In this document: piece after piece, positions 15,847 through 21,775 of the stretch | Layout of the letters: every line of letters begins with the position of its first letter | How positions within the stretch are numbered: position 1 is the first letter of the stretch | Source of the DNA: a virus | DNA: 40,073 nucleotides | Strand: one strand, 5' to 3' | IMG/VR virus record: IMGVR_UViG_3300048589_000566 | Location: 1 to 40,073 of that record | Program-made: the position numbers and the translations under genes | Notes under the pieces: model-generated | Databases searched by the model: none | What the model saw: the letters and a program-made list of their open reading frames with translations, nothing else | Told to the model about the DNA's origin: nothing

Positions 15847-16137
15847 TCATGGATAGTCGCGGCCGCCGAATGCGGCCGCCTCGTCAATGTCGTAGTCATC
15901 CGGCGGATCGAAGTCGTCGCCGGCATCGGGTTCATCATCGACCGTGTCGTTGTCGCCGCACGCCGGGCACGCCCAGCCGAGCACGTCCTCCAGCGGTTCG
16001 GCTTCGCTCTGGTCGAAGTGGTGACCGCATTGCACGCAACGCATCGGCACGCCCTCGCGGGGCTCCGGCGGTTCGGCGTTGTCGTAGGCGGCCTGCGCCG
16101 CGGCCATCGCCCTGGCGTTCTTGTCGTCGATGCTCAT
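15847..16137 (-). CDS. Zinc-ribbon protein, acidic
   Basis: A 96-residue protein with two CxxC knuckles (CVQCGHHFD near residues 34-42 and CPACGDN near 56-62), the pattern of a zinc ribbon, followed by a strongly acidic tail (DEPDAGDDFDPPDDYDIDE). Such small proteins often bind protein or nucleic acid. It is immediately upstream of queC and overlaps it by ATGA if the earlier queC start is used. Its own start at 16137 is coupled to the small membrane gene (ATGA). A role as a zinc-bearing partner of the cysteine-less QueC is a speculation worth testing. Confidence 0.7.
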   Translation of the reverse strand: MSIDDKNARAMAAAQAAYDNAEPPEPREGVPMRCVQCGHHFDQSEAEPLEDVLGWACPACGDNDTVDDEPDAGDDFDPPDDYDIDEAAAFGGRDYP

Positions 16138-16274
16138 AGCGACAGCACCACGACCATGCTCACGTAGATCGACGGGACGGCGATGGCGACTACCACCATC
16201 AGCATCACCCAGTCGCCACGTGTGCGGGGGAAGTCCGGGTCATCCATCCGGGAGAGATCATACCACTTACGCAT
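16134..16274 (-). CDS. Small single-span membrane protein
   Basis: A 46-residue protein. Residues 1-21 are charged and probably cytoplasmic, and residues 22-46 (VMLMVVVAIAVPSIYV...) form one hydrophobic span reaching the C-terminus. It has a textbook RBS (AAAGGAG, 7-base spacer) and overlaps both neighbours, by 8 bases upstream and ATGA downstream, so I consider it real. Its function is unknown. Confidence 0.7.
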   Translation of the reverse strand: MRKWYDLSRMDDPDFPRTRGDWVMLMVVVAIAVPSIYVSMVVVLSL

Positions 16275-16533
16275 CGCGGTTCTCCTTTCCGTTGAGCGCC
16301 CGCCGTAGTGACGACAGGCCGCCGTTGACGAAGACCACCCGCTCTCGCGGCAGGTGGTCGCCATGCTTGTGACTCATGAACTTGGTCATTACATAACGCC
16401 GCTCGACGTGCTCGACTGCGGCGCCCAGAGAAGCGGGGCCGTCGTCGTCCGGGTGCAGGAAGCGCGCTCGGATGCCCCACGACTCCACGATGCGCTGCTG
16501 CTTCGGTAGCAAGCCAACGATGGCGATGGTCAT
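16267..16533 (-). CDS. DUF2325-like small protein
   Basis: An 88-residue protein with a Rossmann-like start (MTIAIVGLLPKQQ), a central MSHKHGD segment and a closing VFVNGGLSSLRRAL. This order (nucleotide-fold strand, SH-K motif, terminal GxSSL helix) resembles DUF2325 proteins, whose function is not established. The ATG at 16533 overlaps the queE stop (ATGA), and the end overlaps the small membrane protein gene. It belongs to the deazaguanine operon by position. Confidence 0.6.
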   Translation of the reverse strand: MTIAIVGLLPKQQRIVESWGIRARFLHPDDDGPASLGAAVEHVERRYVMTKFMSHKHGDHLPRERVVFVNGGLSSLRRALNGKENRDA

Positions 16534-17240
16534 GGCAGCCCCGCAATCTTATGCACCTGCACCGTGAGCCGGTAGTCGTAGGCGATCACGCGCTCGACTG
16601 CCTCGGCCAGGTTGCGCTGGTTCTTCTCCGGGTCGTGCTCGTCGCACGGTTGCATCCATACCGTGCTCGACAGATGCTCTGGCCGCGCCAGTTTCAACGG
16701 GCGACCATCGCTGCTCTGGGTCCGGGTGATCGGGATGCCGTCGGCGATATCGAACTGGTCGGCGTGCCGGACAATGTACTTCCAATGACGGCACTGCTCC
16801 TGAATCAGCGGGTGAACCTTGCCAGTCTTGGGCGAACAGACGATGGTCAGGAAGTCGCGCTCCATCGCATCGCGCCACCATGACTCCTGCATGGCGGGGA
16901 TCGCCACGGTGCCCGCGGTCTCGATCTGTACGTCATGATCGCGGTCGAGCAGCAGGGCGATGAATGGTCCGATGTTCTGCAGCAGGGGCTCGCCGCCCGT
17001 GATCACGACCAGACGACGCTCGCAGAGGTCGGTCAGGTCGTCGCTCCGGGAGAGGCGGCGCCCGCTCTCGAAGTCCGTGTCGCAGAACGTGCACGCCAGG
17101 TTGCAGCCCGACAGGCGCACGAAGGTCGCGGTCTTGCCCGCCAGCGGGCCTTCGCCCTGCACGGTATGGAAGACCTCTTGCACGAAGAGCGACTGCCCGT
17201 CGCCCAGGTCTTGCTTACGCAATGGATTGTTGCCGAACAC
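16530..17240 (-). CDS. queE: 7-carboxy-7-deazaguanine synthase QueE (radical SAM)
   Basis: A 236-residue radical SAM enzyme that contracts 6-carboxy-tetrahydropterin to 7-carboxy-7-deazaguanine. The iron-sulfur cysteines are in GCNLACTFCDTDF, a CxxxCxxC motif. EVFHTVQGEGPLAG at the N-terminus, VVITGGEPLLQ (SAM binding) and a late SSTVWMQPCDEHD are family features. The start is GTG at 17240, with GAGG 6 bases upstream. It overlaps the DUF6884-like gene by 26 bases, so the two are translated together. Confidence 0.94.
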   Translation of the reverse strand: MFGNNPLRKQDLGDGQSLFVQEVFHTVQGEGPLAGKTATFVRLSGCNLACTFCDTDFESGRRLSRSDDLTDLCERRLVVITGGEPLLQNIGPFIALLLDRDHDVQIETAGTVAIPAMQESWWRDAMERDFLTIVCSPKTGKVHPLIQEQCRHWKYIVRHADQFDIADGIPITRTQSSDGRPLKLARPEHLSSTVWMQPCDEHDPEKNQRNLAEAVERVIAYDYRLTVQVHKIAGLP

Positions 17241-17649
17241 GTGCCACCTCGTTTGTCAGGAACTGAAGTTGCCGCCCGATGGGGAGGCCCGCCATCGGCG
17301 CTTCCCCCGGCGGGAGATCGCGCCTATAAACCGCCCCAGCGAGATATACCAGGCGATCCCCTACCTCTGCCGGCCACGCCTCCAGCACGCGCCGTGCCCA
17401 GGTTTTCCGCTGTTGGCGCGTGGCGCCGACCAGCGACTCATTGTAGTCGAGGATCAGGTCAGTCGACCGGAGCACGCCGTGCTTGGCCGACAGGATGAAG
17501 ATGTCGCGATCATCCACGCCCACGACTTCGCGGGCGTAGGTCAGCGAGAGTTGGAACAGGGTGCTCGTGTATCGGTTGACCGCGGGCATCGGGATCGGGT
17601 TGTGATCCTTCCCAGCGCAACAGGCGATCATGACCAGCGTGCGTGCCAT
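17215..17649 (-). CDS. DUF6884/YaaA-like protein
   Basis: A 144-residue protein with the opening VMIACCAGKDHNPIPM, a central DIFILSAKHGVLR, YNESLVGATRQQRKTWA, and the closing VYLAGAVYRRDLP plus a QLQFL helix. This is the DUF6884-type layout (Cys/Lys loop, SAKHGL segment, LAG.Y). Such domains occur beside nucleic-acid modification genes, but I cannot state a reaction. It overlaps queE by 26 bases and begins the deazaguanine block, so a role in base handling or DNA recognition is a reasonable inference. Confidence 0.72.
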   Translation of the reverse strand: MARTLVMIACCAGKDHNPIPMPAVNRYTSTLFQLSLTYAREVVGVDDRDIFILSAKHGVLRSTDLILDYNESLVGATRQQRKTWARRVLEAWPAEVGDRLVYLAGAVYRRDLPPGEAPMAGLPIGRQLQFLTNEVARVRQQSIA

Positions 17650-17651
17650 GA

Positions 17652-17873
17652 TCAGTTCCCCTGCTCATCGGAGCACGTGAGGTCACGCATCGCCGCCCTG
17701 ACCTCGGAGTACTCGACCGTGACGCCCAGGTTGTCGAGCATGTCGGTCATCGTCATGATCAGGTCGTGCCGCGCCCGGTGCTCTTCAGCAGAGAGCGGGT
17801 CGAGCAAATGCTCGGCGCAGTCGCGAAGATCGTTCAGCGTGTTCTGGAATCGGCAGTAACTCATGTTCGGCAT
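17652..17873 (-). CDS. Conserved small phage protein (MSYCRFxNT type)
   Basis: A 73-residue helical protein beginning MPNMSYCRFQNTLNDLRDC. The MSYCRF-NT...DL-DC opening is shared by many small early phage proteins of unknown function. ATG 17873 has GGAG 8 bases upstream; an ATG three codons later is possible. It is two bases ahead of the DUF6884-like gene. Confidence 0.72.
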   Translation of the reverse strand: MPNMSYCRFQNTLNDLRDCAEHLLDPLSAEEHRARHDLIMTMTDMLDNLGVTVEYSEVRAAMRDLTCSDEQGN

Positions 17874-17885
17874 GGCACGTGCTCC

Positions 17886-18161
17886 TCAGTCCTTGATGCC
17901 GTGGGTTGCGCGGATCAGAGCCATGACCGCGTGGCCTTGCTCGTTGGTCAGGCCTTCCACGTCCGGGCCTACGCCCGCGAAGTCCGCCCGATGGCTCACG
18001 GTCTGCTTGATGAAGCGACCGATCATGCAGCCGCCCTCGATATTGTCGGGCGCTAGGAACACGAAGTAGCGCGGGAACTCGATGGCGTCCAGGTACTCGC
18101 CGATCACGGTCGAGTAGCCGGCGTCCGATAGTGAACGAAGCAGGGAAGGTATGGCAGTCAT
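17886..18161 (-). CDS. Hypothetical protein
   Basis: A 91-residue mixed alpha/beta protein (FPRYFVFLAPDNIEGGCMIGRF in the middle). I do not recognise it. The start at 18161 is fixed by AAAGGAG with a 7-base spacer; the frame is open further upstream, but those codons lie in the hairpin region. It follows the DUF932 gene after a 70-base spacer holding a strong hairpin. Confidence 0.65.
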   Translation of the reverse strand: MTAIPSLLRSLSDAGYSTVIGEYLDAIEFPRYFVFLAPDNIEGGCMIGRFIKQTVSHRADFAGVGPDVEGLTNEQGHAVMALIRATHGIKD

Positions 18162-18197
18162 GGCACGCTCTCCTTTCTGATCTCGATGATGGCGCAA

Positions 18198-18219
18198 GGG
18201 GATGGCTCGCGCCATCCCC
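18198..18219 (-). terminator. GNRA-capped hairpin after the DUF932 gene
   Basis: A perfect 9-bp stem (GGGGATGGC / GCCATCCCC) closed by four bases that read GCGA on the transcribed strand, a stable GNRA-type tetraloop. It starts 13 bases after the DUF932 stop. No U-tract follows, so it may be a weak terminator or a 3' stabiliser. The same GCGA loop caps the hairpin at 24861-24882. Confidence 0.45.
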
Positions 18220-18231
18220 CTCCGCCTCTAC

Positions 18232-19212
18232 TCACGCCGCCAGAAGCGTCACCGCGGCATCCCAAGCCTTGGCCTTCGCCGCCGCGCCATCGCCGAACCA
18301 CGCACGGTTCAGTCGGCTGTCGGCGGTGCGGGTCGGGCGGTGGTGGTCGTAGTACTCGGTCACCGCGTTGACCAGCCCCCAGGTCGTGCCGGCCGCGCTC
18401 TTCATCTCGGAACCCATGCCGTCGCCCGTGAACAACTCGTACACGCGCTTGATGGTCTTGGCATCCTCCTGCTCCTCGACCGGCTTGGTCTCGTCACCGA
18501 GCACGCGCACGAGGAACTCGACCGCCTCTTTGTTCGAGACCTTCCGGGTCGCCATCTTGCTCGCCTCTTCCACGAAGGACTGCCACGAGCGTTGTGCCAG
18601 ACCGAGTTCGGTCTTGACCGCCTGCGGGTCAAAGGTCGAGTTGTGCGGGACCTTCACGCTCATGCGGCGGTTGTTCTCGATATCCTGCACCGCGAAGTTC
18701 AGCGTGTTCTGGCAAACGATCCGTACCGACGTGAACGCCGCGGTTGTTGCCAGCGAGCCATCGCAGGACGTGCCGAGCATGAGGTAGCCGCTGATCGCGT
18801 CCTGTCCCATGATCCGCGCCTGCTCGCCGATGGACGCCAGCGCCCAGTAGCGACGACCGCCCGCCAACACGCCCGCGGTTTCGAGATCGAAGCCCGCTGC
18901 GCCGACCAGGTCGCGGTAGAACTCCAGCACTTCGCCCGGCTGCACGATGTTGTAGCGGTCGCTGACGATGCTCAGGGCATCCCGCGTGTCGCTACGGAGC
19001 AGGACGTTGCGCCCCTCGACGCGACCGAACTCACCGTCATCGTCCAGGTACAGGGCCGGCTTCGCCACCAGGTCGAAGTTCATGCCCGCGGCGATCTTCC
19101 AGGTCTCGATGTCCGCGCCCTTCTGGAGTTCGTGACCCAAGCCGTGCCACGGCTTCTCCCCGACGAAGGCGATGTTGGCGCGGTCGTTGCTCATGTCGAT
19201 CATGTGTGCCAT
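18232..19212 (-). CDS. DUF932 phage/plasmid protein
   Basis: A 326-residue protein of the DUF932 family (long phage/plasmid form). Diagnostic stretches are PWHGLGHELQKGADIETW near the start, RYNIVQPGEVLEFYRDLV, GRRYWALASIG, and FTSVRIVCQNTLNFA in the middle. Members are common in phages and plasmids and are expressed early; the function is unsettled, with roles in recombination or anti-restriction suggested only by context. The ATG at 19212 has AGGA 8 bases upstream. Length is normal for the family. Confidence 0.85.
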   Translation of the reverse strand: MAHMIDMSNDRANIAFVGEKPWHGLGHELQKGADIETWKIAAGMNFDLVAKPALYLDDDGEFGRVEGRNVLLRSDTRDALSIVSDRYNIVQPGEVLEFYRDLVGAAGFDLETAGVLAGGRRYWALASIGEQARIMGQDAISGYLMLGTSCDGSLATTAAFTSVRIVCQNTLNFAVQDIENNRRMSVKVPHNSTFDPQAVKTELGLAQRSWQSFVEEASKMATRKVSNKEAVEFLVRVLGDETKPVEEQEDAKTIKRVYELFTGDGMGSEMKSAAGTTWGLVNAVTEYYDHHRPTRTADSRLNRAWFGDGAAAKAKAWDAAVTLLAA

Positions 19213-19251
19213 GTCTGCGTTCCTCTTTCTCTGCTCTGGGTAGGGTGAAGG

Positions 19252-19267
19252 GGGCGCTTACGCGCCC
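19252..19267 (-). terminator. Hairpin around the stop codon of the 293-residue gene
   Basis: A 6-bp stem (GGGCGC / GCGCCC) with loop GUAA on the RNA. The UAA stop codon of the gene lies in this GNRA-type loop. It may influence termination or ribosome release, or separate the expression of adjacent cistrons. There is no U-tract. Confidence 0.35.
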
Positions 19268-20139
19268 GCCTCGTTGGTGGACTCGGCGCGCTTGTTCACG
19301 CGGAAGTTCTTGCCGAAGAAGCCGTACCACGTCGCCGCGGTCGCGGGCGTCACGCCGAGCCCGACAATCTCGGCGATGATGTCCTTGCGGCTCTTCGGTG
19401 GTGTGGTCGACAGACCCTCATCGTAGATGCGGCGGGCCTGCTCTTTCTTCGTGCCAGCGCGGTGACCGCCCGCGCCCAGTTCCACGACCTTGCGCTCCTT
19501 CGGCGCCTTCGGTTCCTTCGTGGAGGCGCGGACCTTCGTGGCTTCCTTGGCCTTGGCGACCAGGTCCTCGAACGTCTCGGCCTCGAACGGCGCGCCGACC
19601 TCGGCGGTGAACGTCTCGGCGGTCACGACCTGGGTGCCGTCGCCCGTCGCGCCGACGGCCTCCGGGCTCTTCGCCACGCCCGCCAGCACGAGCACGGCGG
19701 GGTCATCGGCGGACGGCTTCAGGATCACGGCGGGGTTCTTGCTCTTCGGCATCGCGGCTTTCTCCTTCCGGGGCTTCTGGTTGAAGATGTCCGGCGTGGC
19801 ATTCTCCCCGACGAAGGACCACGCCTTCTTGGCGGCGCGGTCCTTGTCGCGGTCGCGGTGCTCGGACGAGTACAGACCGCCCTCGCTCATGAGTTCGGCG
19901 ACCCTCTTCTCGATCTTGTCGAGGTCGGGACCGAACCCGCGCAGCGCCGACACGTGCGCGGTGATCTCGCGCATCTGCGGTTCGCTGAGGGAGGCGGCGA
20001 GATCGTCGGCGCTCGCGGCGATGACAATGGCGTCGTGCTTCTGGAGCAGCGCGGCTTTTACGCCTTCGGCCTCTTCCAGGTTACGGGCGACGCCGAACAC
20101 GCGGGCGGACTTCTGGGTGATGGTGATGATCAGGTGCAC
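19258..20139 (-). CDS. Hypothetical two-part protein with an internal start signal
   Basis: A 293-residue protein. Residues 1-129 start HLIITITQKSARVFGV and contain charged helical repeats. Residues 130-293 begin MPKSKNPAVIL, pass through an Ala/Glu-rich stretch and Lys/Arg/Pro-rich linker, and end in a likely DNA-binding helical segment (KKEQARRIYDEGLS..SRKDIIAEIVGLGV.PATAATWYGFF), reminiscent of helix-turn-helix type modules. The start is GTG 20139 after GGAG (8-base spacer), behind a promoter. A full RBS (GGAAGGAG) precedes the in-frame ATG at 19752, so the C-terminal 164 residues may also be made separately. No family is recognised. Confidence 0.65.
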   Translation of the reverse strand: MHLIITITQKSARVFGVARNLEEAEGVKAALLQKHDAIVIAASADDLAASLSEPQMREITAHVSALRGFGPDLDKIEKRVAELMSEGGLYSSEHRDRDKDRAAKKAWSFVGENATPDIFNQKPRKEKAAMPKSKNPAVILKPSADDPAVLVLAGVAKSPEAVGATGDGTQVVTAETFTAEVGAPFEAETFEDLVAKAKEATKVRASTKEPKAPKERKVVELGAGGHRAGTKKEQARRIYDEGLSTTPPKSRKDIIAEIVGLGVTPATAATWYGFFGKNFRVNKRAESTNEAGA

Positions 20140-20189
20140 GGTACTTTCTCCATTCTCGGTTGCCGGGAGGGGCGGAGCCCCGGCGACTC

Positions 20190-20225
20190 CTGCTCGAGTA
20201 TAACGTGCTCGCGCTTCACGTTCAA
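20190..20225 (-). promoter_or_regulatory. Sigma70-type promoter for the 19.2-20.1 kb gene
   Basis: On the minus strand there is TTGAAC (20225-20220), a 17-base spacer and TATACT (20202-20197); initiation is expected near 20190. It lies between the coiled-coil gene and the 293-residue gene. A GC-rich hairpin with core GGGGC/GCCCC at about 20170-20182 follows in the leader. Box matches are 4/6 and 5/6 with ideal spacing. Confidence 0.6.
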
Positions 20226-20228
20226 CGC

Positions 20229-20786
20229 TCAACCGAACATGCCCGGGAACTCGATGCCCTCGAGTTCGGAAGCGGCCTGCTCGATGGAGTCAGCCTGCGA
20301 CTCGAGTTCGCTGATGGCATCCTCGATCCGCGCAATCTCGTCGGCGCACGCCTCGGCCTCCGGGCCGTCAGCGGTCGCGCCTTCCTGCGGTTCTTCGTGC
20401 TTCAGTTCGTGCTCGCGCTTCAGTTCCTCGAGTTCACTGATGCGGTCCTGAATCGCGCCGGCGGCTGCCTGAAGCATCGCCGCGGCGTTCGCGGCGCGTA
20501 CCGCACGGGAGGGGGAGTAGCGCGCCGACCGGACAACCTGGATCGTGACGGTGCAGCGGGCGCTCTCGGCCTCTTCGTGCAGGTCTTCCTGCTGCTCGAT
20601 CCCTTCGAGGGAGTCGGCGGCTTCCGCCACGCGCTGGGCCTTGTCGGTATGGCCCAGGTTCCCGCCTTCGAGATTGTCCGCCCAGGTCCGCATTTCATCG
20701 GCGAGGTCGGCGATCTCCTGATTGGCGATGCTCAGGGCATCGGCGACGGCGAACTCTTCGGTCTTGCTCTTGTACTTGCTGCTCAT
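20229..20786 (-). CDS. Hypothetical acidic coiled-coil protein
   Basis: A 185-residue, very acidic protein made largely of helices. Residues 10-65 and 105-175 (RISELEELKREHELKHEEP and later DEIARIEDAISELESQADSI) look like coiled coils. The central part has a basic patch (RSARYSPSRAVRAANAAA). I recognise no family. The start at 20786 follows AAAGGAG with an 8-base spacer. It could be a structural or DNA-mimic type early protein, but nothing proves this. Confidence 0.65.
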   Translation of the reverse strand: MSSKYKSKTEEFAVADALSIANQEIADLADEMRTWADNLEGGNLGHTDKAQRVAEAADSLEGIEQQEDLHEEAESARCTVTIQVVRSARYSPSRAVRAANAAAMLQAAAGAIQDRISELEELKREHELKHEEPQEGATADGPEAEACADEIARIEDAISELESQADSIEQAASELEGIEFPGMFG

Positions 20787-20814
20787 GGTCGTGTTCTCCT
20801 TTCTCTATCTCGGT

Positions 20815-21168
20815 TCAGTGTTGACGCATCGCGGCGGCTACCGCGACGTTCGTTGCGTGGGTCTTCGCCGCGACCATCCGGCCGTGGTAGAACTGTTCCT
20901 GCTTCTGCACGAAGGTCAGGTGGCGCTGGGCGATGGGGAGCAGGGAGAGGTCGACGCCGAACTCTTCGTGCAGGGCGATGACCGCATGGTAAAGCGAACG
21001 CTCCGCCGTGTAGTACCACGCCTTCGCTTCGTCCATCGCTACGCCATCGTTCGCTTTCTCCGCCGCGATCAGTTCCTGCTCTTTCAGTTTGCTGATCTTG
21101 GTCATGTTCGCGTGCTGCTCGATAAGGTCCGCCATCCGGGTCGCGGCCTTCTTGCTGATCTTCGCCAT
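20815..21168 (-). CDS. Hypothetical helical early protein
   Basis: A 117-residue, mostly helical protein beginning MAKISKKAATRMADL, with a YHAVIALHEEFGVDL core and a basic C-terminus. The start at 21168 is fixed by the AAAGGAGAACGCAATC leader, which is a 25-base exact copy of the leader of the next upstream gene. No family is recognised. Confidence 0.65.
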   Translation of the reverse strand: MAKISKKAATRMADLIEQHANMTKISKLKEQELIAAEKANDGVAMDEAKAWYYTAERSLYHAVIALHEEFGVDLSLLPIAQRHLTFVQKQEQFYHGRMVAAKTHATNVAVAAAMRQH

Positions 21169-21190
21169 GATTGCGTTCTCCTTTCTGGGG
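21166..21190. repeat. 25-bp leader repeat, copy 1
   Basis: The 25 bases here match 21482-21506 exactly and include the start codon and RBS of the downstream gene. On the minus strand it is CCCCAGAAAGGAG followed by AACGCAATCATG. It is a duplicated translation-initiation cassette; weaker versions (AAAGGAGA) precede genes starting at 28244, 20786, 18161 and 16274. Confidence 0.85.
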
Positions 21191-21484
21191 TTATCCAAGG
21201 AACTCGATCTCGCTGGGACGGGCCGGACGCCCGAAAGAATCGGCATAGCCGTCGCACGTTACCCGATAGGCCTTCTCGCCGTATATCGTTCGCTGTACGC
21301 CAATAATGGTGAAGGAAAAGTCGCGAGTCAGAGTGCCCATTTTCGGTTCCCAGTTTATGAAACGAACGCGGCGCCCGATGTTCTTCTCTAGCTCCGCATC
21401 GGCGAGGGTCAAACCCATGCCAACCAACGCCCTTTGGGCATCTGGATGAGAGCGAAGGATCATTTGTGCCGTGGCCTTGTTCAT
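21191..21484 (-). CDS. Hypothetical small early protein
   Basis: A 97-residue protein. The N-terminal half is helical (TAQMILRSHPDAQRALVGMG) and the second half beta-rich (GTLTRDFSFTIIGVQRTIYG). No known family is recognised. It is the first gene after the 21.5 kb promoter. ATG 21484 sits behind AAAGGAG with an 8-base spacer. TAA at 21191 is followed by the next RBS. Confidence 0.65.
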   Translation of the reverse strand: MNKATAQMILRSHPDAQRALVGMGLTLADAELEKNIGRRVRFINWEPKMGTLTRDFSFTIIGVQRTIYGEKAYRVTCDGYADSFGRPARPSEIEFLG

Positions 21485-21506
21485 GATTGCGTTCTCCTTT
21501 CTGGGG
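21482..21506. repeat. 25-bp leader repeat, copy 2
   Basis: An exact second copy of the translation-initiation cassette at 21166-21190, including the start codon. Duplication of only the leader, with unrelated proteins after it, suggests recombination between RBS cassettes or gene insertion using shared leaders. Confidence 0.85.
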
Positions 21507-21528
21507 GAGGTCCGTATCGCCTCCCCAT

Positions 21529-21563
21529 GTCACCCATATTAACCGCCCCATCGGAGCGGTCAA
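21529..21563 (-). promoter_or_regulatory. Sigma70-type promoter with internal inverted repeat
   Basis: On the minus strand TTGACC (21563-21558) is followed by a 16-base spacer and TAATAT (21541-21536), with initiation expected near 21529. The spacer and box edges carry ACCGC-N9-GCGGT (21542-21560), an inverted repeat placed where a repressor or activator could compete with polymerase. It would drive the block from 21484 leftward. Confidence 0.6.
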
Positions 21564-21775
21564 CACCTTCGTTTTCCCCCTTTAGAATCAATGACTTACG
21601 AACCCCCCTTTCCCCCTGTTTTCCGGGGGGCATGACAAATACCAGGGAAATCAGGGGGTTGGGGCGCATAGTAAACAGGGGGCTTTTCCCCCCTTTATCC
21701 CCTCCCCGCCGCCCATTCATCCCTTGACATTCTCCCCGGAGTGTGATCCGGGGGAGGGGGCCGGGGATCAGGGGA
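21564..21775. other. Non-coding G/C-tract region upstream of the 21.5 kb promoter
   Basis: This stretch follows the UvrD-type helicase gene and holds no convincing ORF. It is full of G or C runs broken by short AT stretches. At 21688-21714 the minus strand has tracts GGG, GGGG, GGGG and GGGGGG separated by loops of at most five bases, which fits a G-quadruplex pattern. No clear terminator is seen. Confidence 0.5.
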
